A stretch of 62,184 nucleotides of DNA. Source: Paraglaciecola arctica BSs20135 (GTDB lineage: Bacteria > Pseudomonadota > Gammaproteobacteria > Enterobacterales > Alteromonadaceae). The stretch lies in NCBI RefSeq assembly GCF_000314995.1, contig NZ_BAEO01000054.1, positions 1 to 62,184 on the forward strand, written 5' to 3'. The notes under the pieces were generated by a model that saw nothing but the letters and a program-made list of their open reading frames with translations, was not told the DNA's origin and searched no databases. Within the stretch, counting starts at the first letter, position 1. Each line of letters starts with the position of its first letter. Shown piece after piece: positions 61,162 through 62,184 of this stretch. The position numbers and the translations under genes are program-made.

Positions 61162-62184
61162 TTAGCGCATATATTGTTGTCGACGCAAACGATATAACAC
61201 TAGCCCCATTAAGGCGATAAGAATTATTCCCATACTGCCGCCTTTTGAACCTTTAGTTACTGTCACTGTGGTAGTAGTAACAGATGATGGTGGTGGAGGT
61301 GTTACAGGTTTAACGGGCGTAACAGGCGTAACATTACTCGCCGAGATTGACACTGTACCATCGGCAATCATAAAACCACTTAAAGCACCTACATTCCAAT
61401 CTTCTGCAACTGCTAAGTTGTATACAGTACCGTCATCTGAGATTGTGCCAGATTTATTAATTAACACATTGACAGCCTTTTTATCCGTTGCACTTAGCGT
61501 GAGTGTAAAAGATGTCGGACTCGTAATATCAACATCTGCAGTGTTAGTTAGCCCATAACTACCGCTACCTTCTCCCGTTAAGGTAAAAGCTGAAGCGTCA
61601 ATGTCATTATTCAAACCCGTTTGACTGGCAAAATCATCTCCAATTACCGTCAATTCCCCTGTCAAGGCATCATAAGTTGAGTTAGAAATATTGGGCGCTA
61701 CAACATACGACAGCTCTATTTTTGAGAGGGCTGGGCTTATTGTGGGTGACAATGAATTCAATTGTGCACGCCAGCGTATATCATCAGTGCCAACCTCAGG
61801 AAAGATAAACGGCACACCTGACAAAACACGATACCACTTAGCGCCACCATTATTGGTGATGTAATAATCAATAGAAGTGTTGCGAGTCGTGGCTGTATTC
61901 GCTGTTTCGGTAGCCGTTAGCGTAACCGCTTCTATACCTACAGCTGCGCCATTCACTTTGATTGAATAAACGTTATTTGCATCAACATTGTAAGAAATAA
62001 GCTTATACAACTTGTTGATTTGAGAATGATTACCTTCCAAAAGGTCTAGGTCTCCGTCGCTGTCCACATCCCCTAAGGCGATAGCATAGGTATTATCTGT
62101 TTCACTGCCTATGTTTGTGCCTGTTGCCGCAAAACCGCCGTTACCATTATTCAGGTATAATTTATTGATTAGGCCATAATTACC
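61162..62184 (-). CDS. C-terminal part of an FG-GAP/VCBS surface protein with GlyGly-CTERM tail (partial)
   Basis: The frame is open to the window edge, so the start lies beyond 62184; at least 341 residues are seen. It begins within FG-GAP/VCBS repeats (LYLNNGNGGF, DVDSDGDLDLLEGN), continues with Ig-like and other beta domains, a Pro/Thr/Val linker (TPVKPVTPPPPSS), then GSKGGSMGIILIALMGLVLY and a basic end RLRRQQYMR. The last part is a GlyGly-CTERM signal: Gly-rich motif, helix, basic cluster. Such proteins are cut by rhombosortase and usually exported by the type II system. Confidence 0.82.
   Translation of the reverse strand, partial: GNYGLINKLYLNNGNGGFAATGTNIGSETDNTYAIALGDVDSDGDLDLLEGNHSQINKLYKLISYNVDANNVYSIKVNGAAVGIEAVTLTATETANTATTRNTSIDYYITNNGGAKWYRVLSGVPFIFPEVGTDDIRWRAQLNSLSPTISPALSKIELSYVVAPNISNSTYDALTGELTVIGDDFASQTGLNNDIDASAFTLTGEGSGSYGLTNTADVDITSPTSFTLTLSATDKKAVNVLINKSGTISDDGTVYNLAVAEDWNVGALSGFMIADGTVSISASNVTPVTPVKPVTPPPPSSVTTTTVTVTKGSKGGSMGIILIALMGLVLYRLRRQQYMR

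Overview
The window reads as the chromosome of a marine gammaproteobacterium, most likely Alteromonadales (Alteromonas/Paraglaciecola/Glaciecola group). This placement is an inference. It rests on AT-rich DNA, an NlpI-type lipoprotein, NadA, DUF1244, a GlyGly-CTERM protein, many TonB/PKD/surface-type genes and abundant small dispersed repeats. No rRNA, CRISPR array or recognisable prophage was seen. One tRNA gene (Ser, GGA) is present.

Layout. 0-3.2 kb: a four-repeat hemopexin-type secreted protein, and a membrane-anchored Mrr-type endonuclease gene set among dispersed repeats. These are a ~147-bp palindromic MITE-like family and a ~40-bp repeat that flanks the mrr gene in inverted orientation. 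3.2-9.9 kb: a PKD-rich lipoprotein and a giant hybrid two-component sensor with an AraC output. 10.2-21.1 kb: a second mrr copy whose 5' part (10.34 kb) and 3' part (20.74 kb) are separated by a ~10-kb insert. The insert carries a four-gene signalling operon (REC/degenerate HD-GYP, REC-GGDEF-EAL, MHYT histidine kinase, REC-HDOD), a decayed AraC fragment, an IS1111-type IS110 element and a broken hipBA locus that still has two canonical HipB operators. 21.2-25.7 kb: a Fur-box-preceded siderophore uptake operon (TonB receptor, small membrane proteins, PepSY reductase-like protein). 26-34.7 kb: mostly housekeeping genes (CstA, NYN-LOTUS protein, solute-binding-like protein, tRNA-Ser, HAD phosphatase, NadA, a putative M64-like metallopeptidase next to NlpI, cytidine deaminase).

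34.7-47 kb: an accessory block encoding a 2416-residue lipoprotein (PKD, FN3, M23 peptidase and about 14 BspA/DUF285 repeats), a lone AraC DNA-binding domain, an Ig-like protein, a transmembrane Ser/Thr kinase with periplasmic TPR region, and an ECF sigma factor. This ~12-kb block is bounded by direct repeats of the 3' end, with terminator, of the molybdenum-hydroxylase gene on its right. That gives it the look of an island inserted at (and duplicating) a gene end, although no integrase is visible.

47-62.2 kb: a two-subunit periplasmic-type molybdenum hydroxylase (IorAB-like), a tricorn-like S41 protease, a tightly coupled ABC export operon with three successive adaptor proteins (ATPase, adaptor, adaptor lipoprotein, adaptor lipoprotein, MacB-type permease), then a nitroreductase, DUF1244, a GST-like protein, a coiled-coil exported protein and the C-terminal end of an FG-GAP surface protein with a GlyGly-CTERM tail that runs off the right edge.

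The most interesting structures are the duplicated gene-end boundaries of the 34.7-47 kb block with its ECF/kinase module, the split second mrr gene with its dispersed repeats, the hipBA locus (perfect operators upstream of genes broken in part by a tandem octamer), and the non-coding arm of the IS1111-type element where a bridge RNA is expected.
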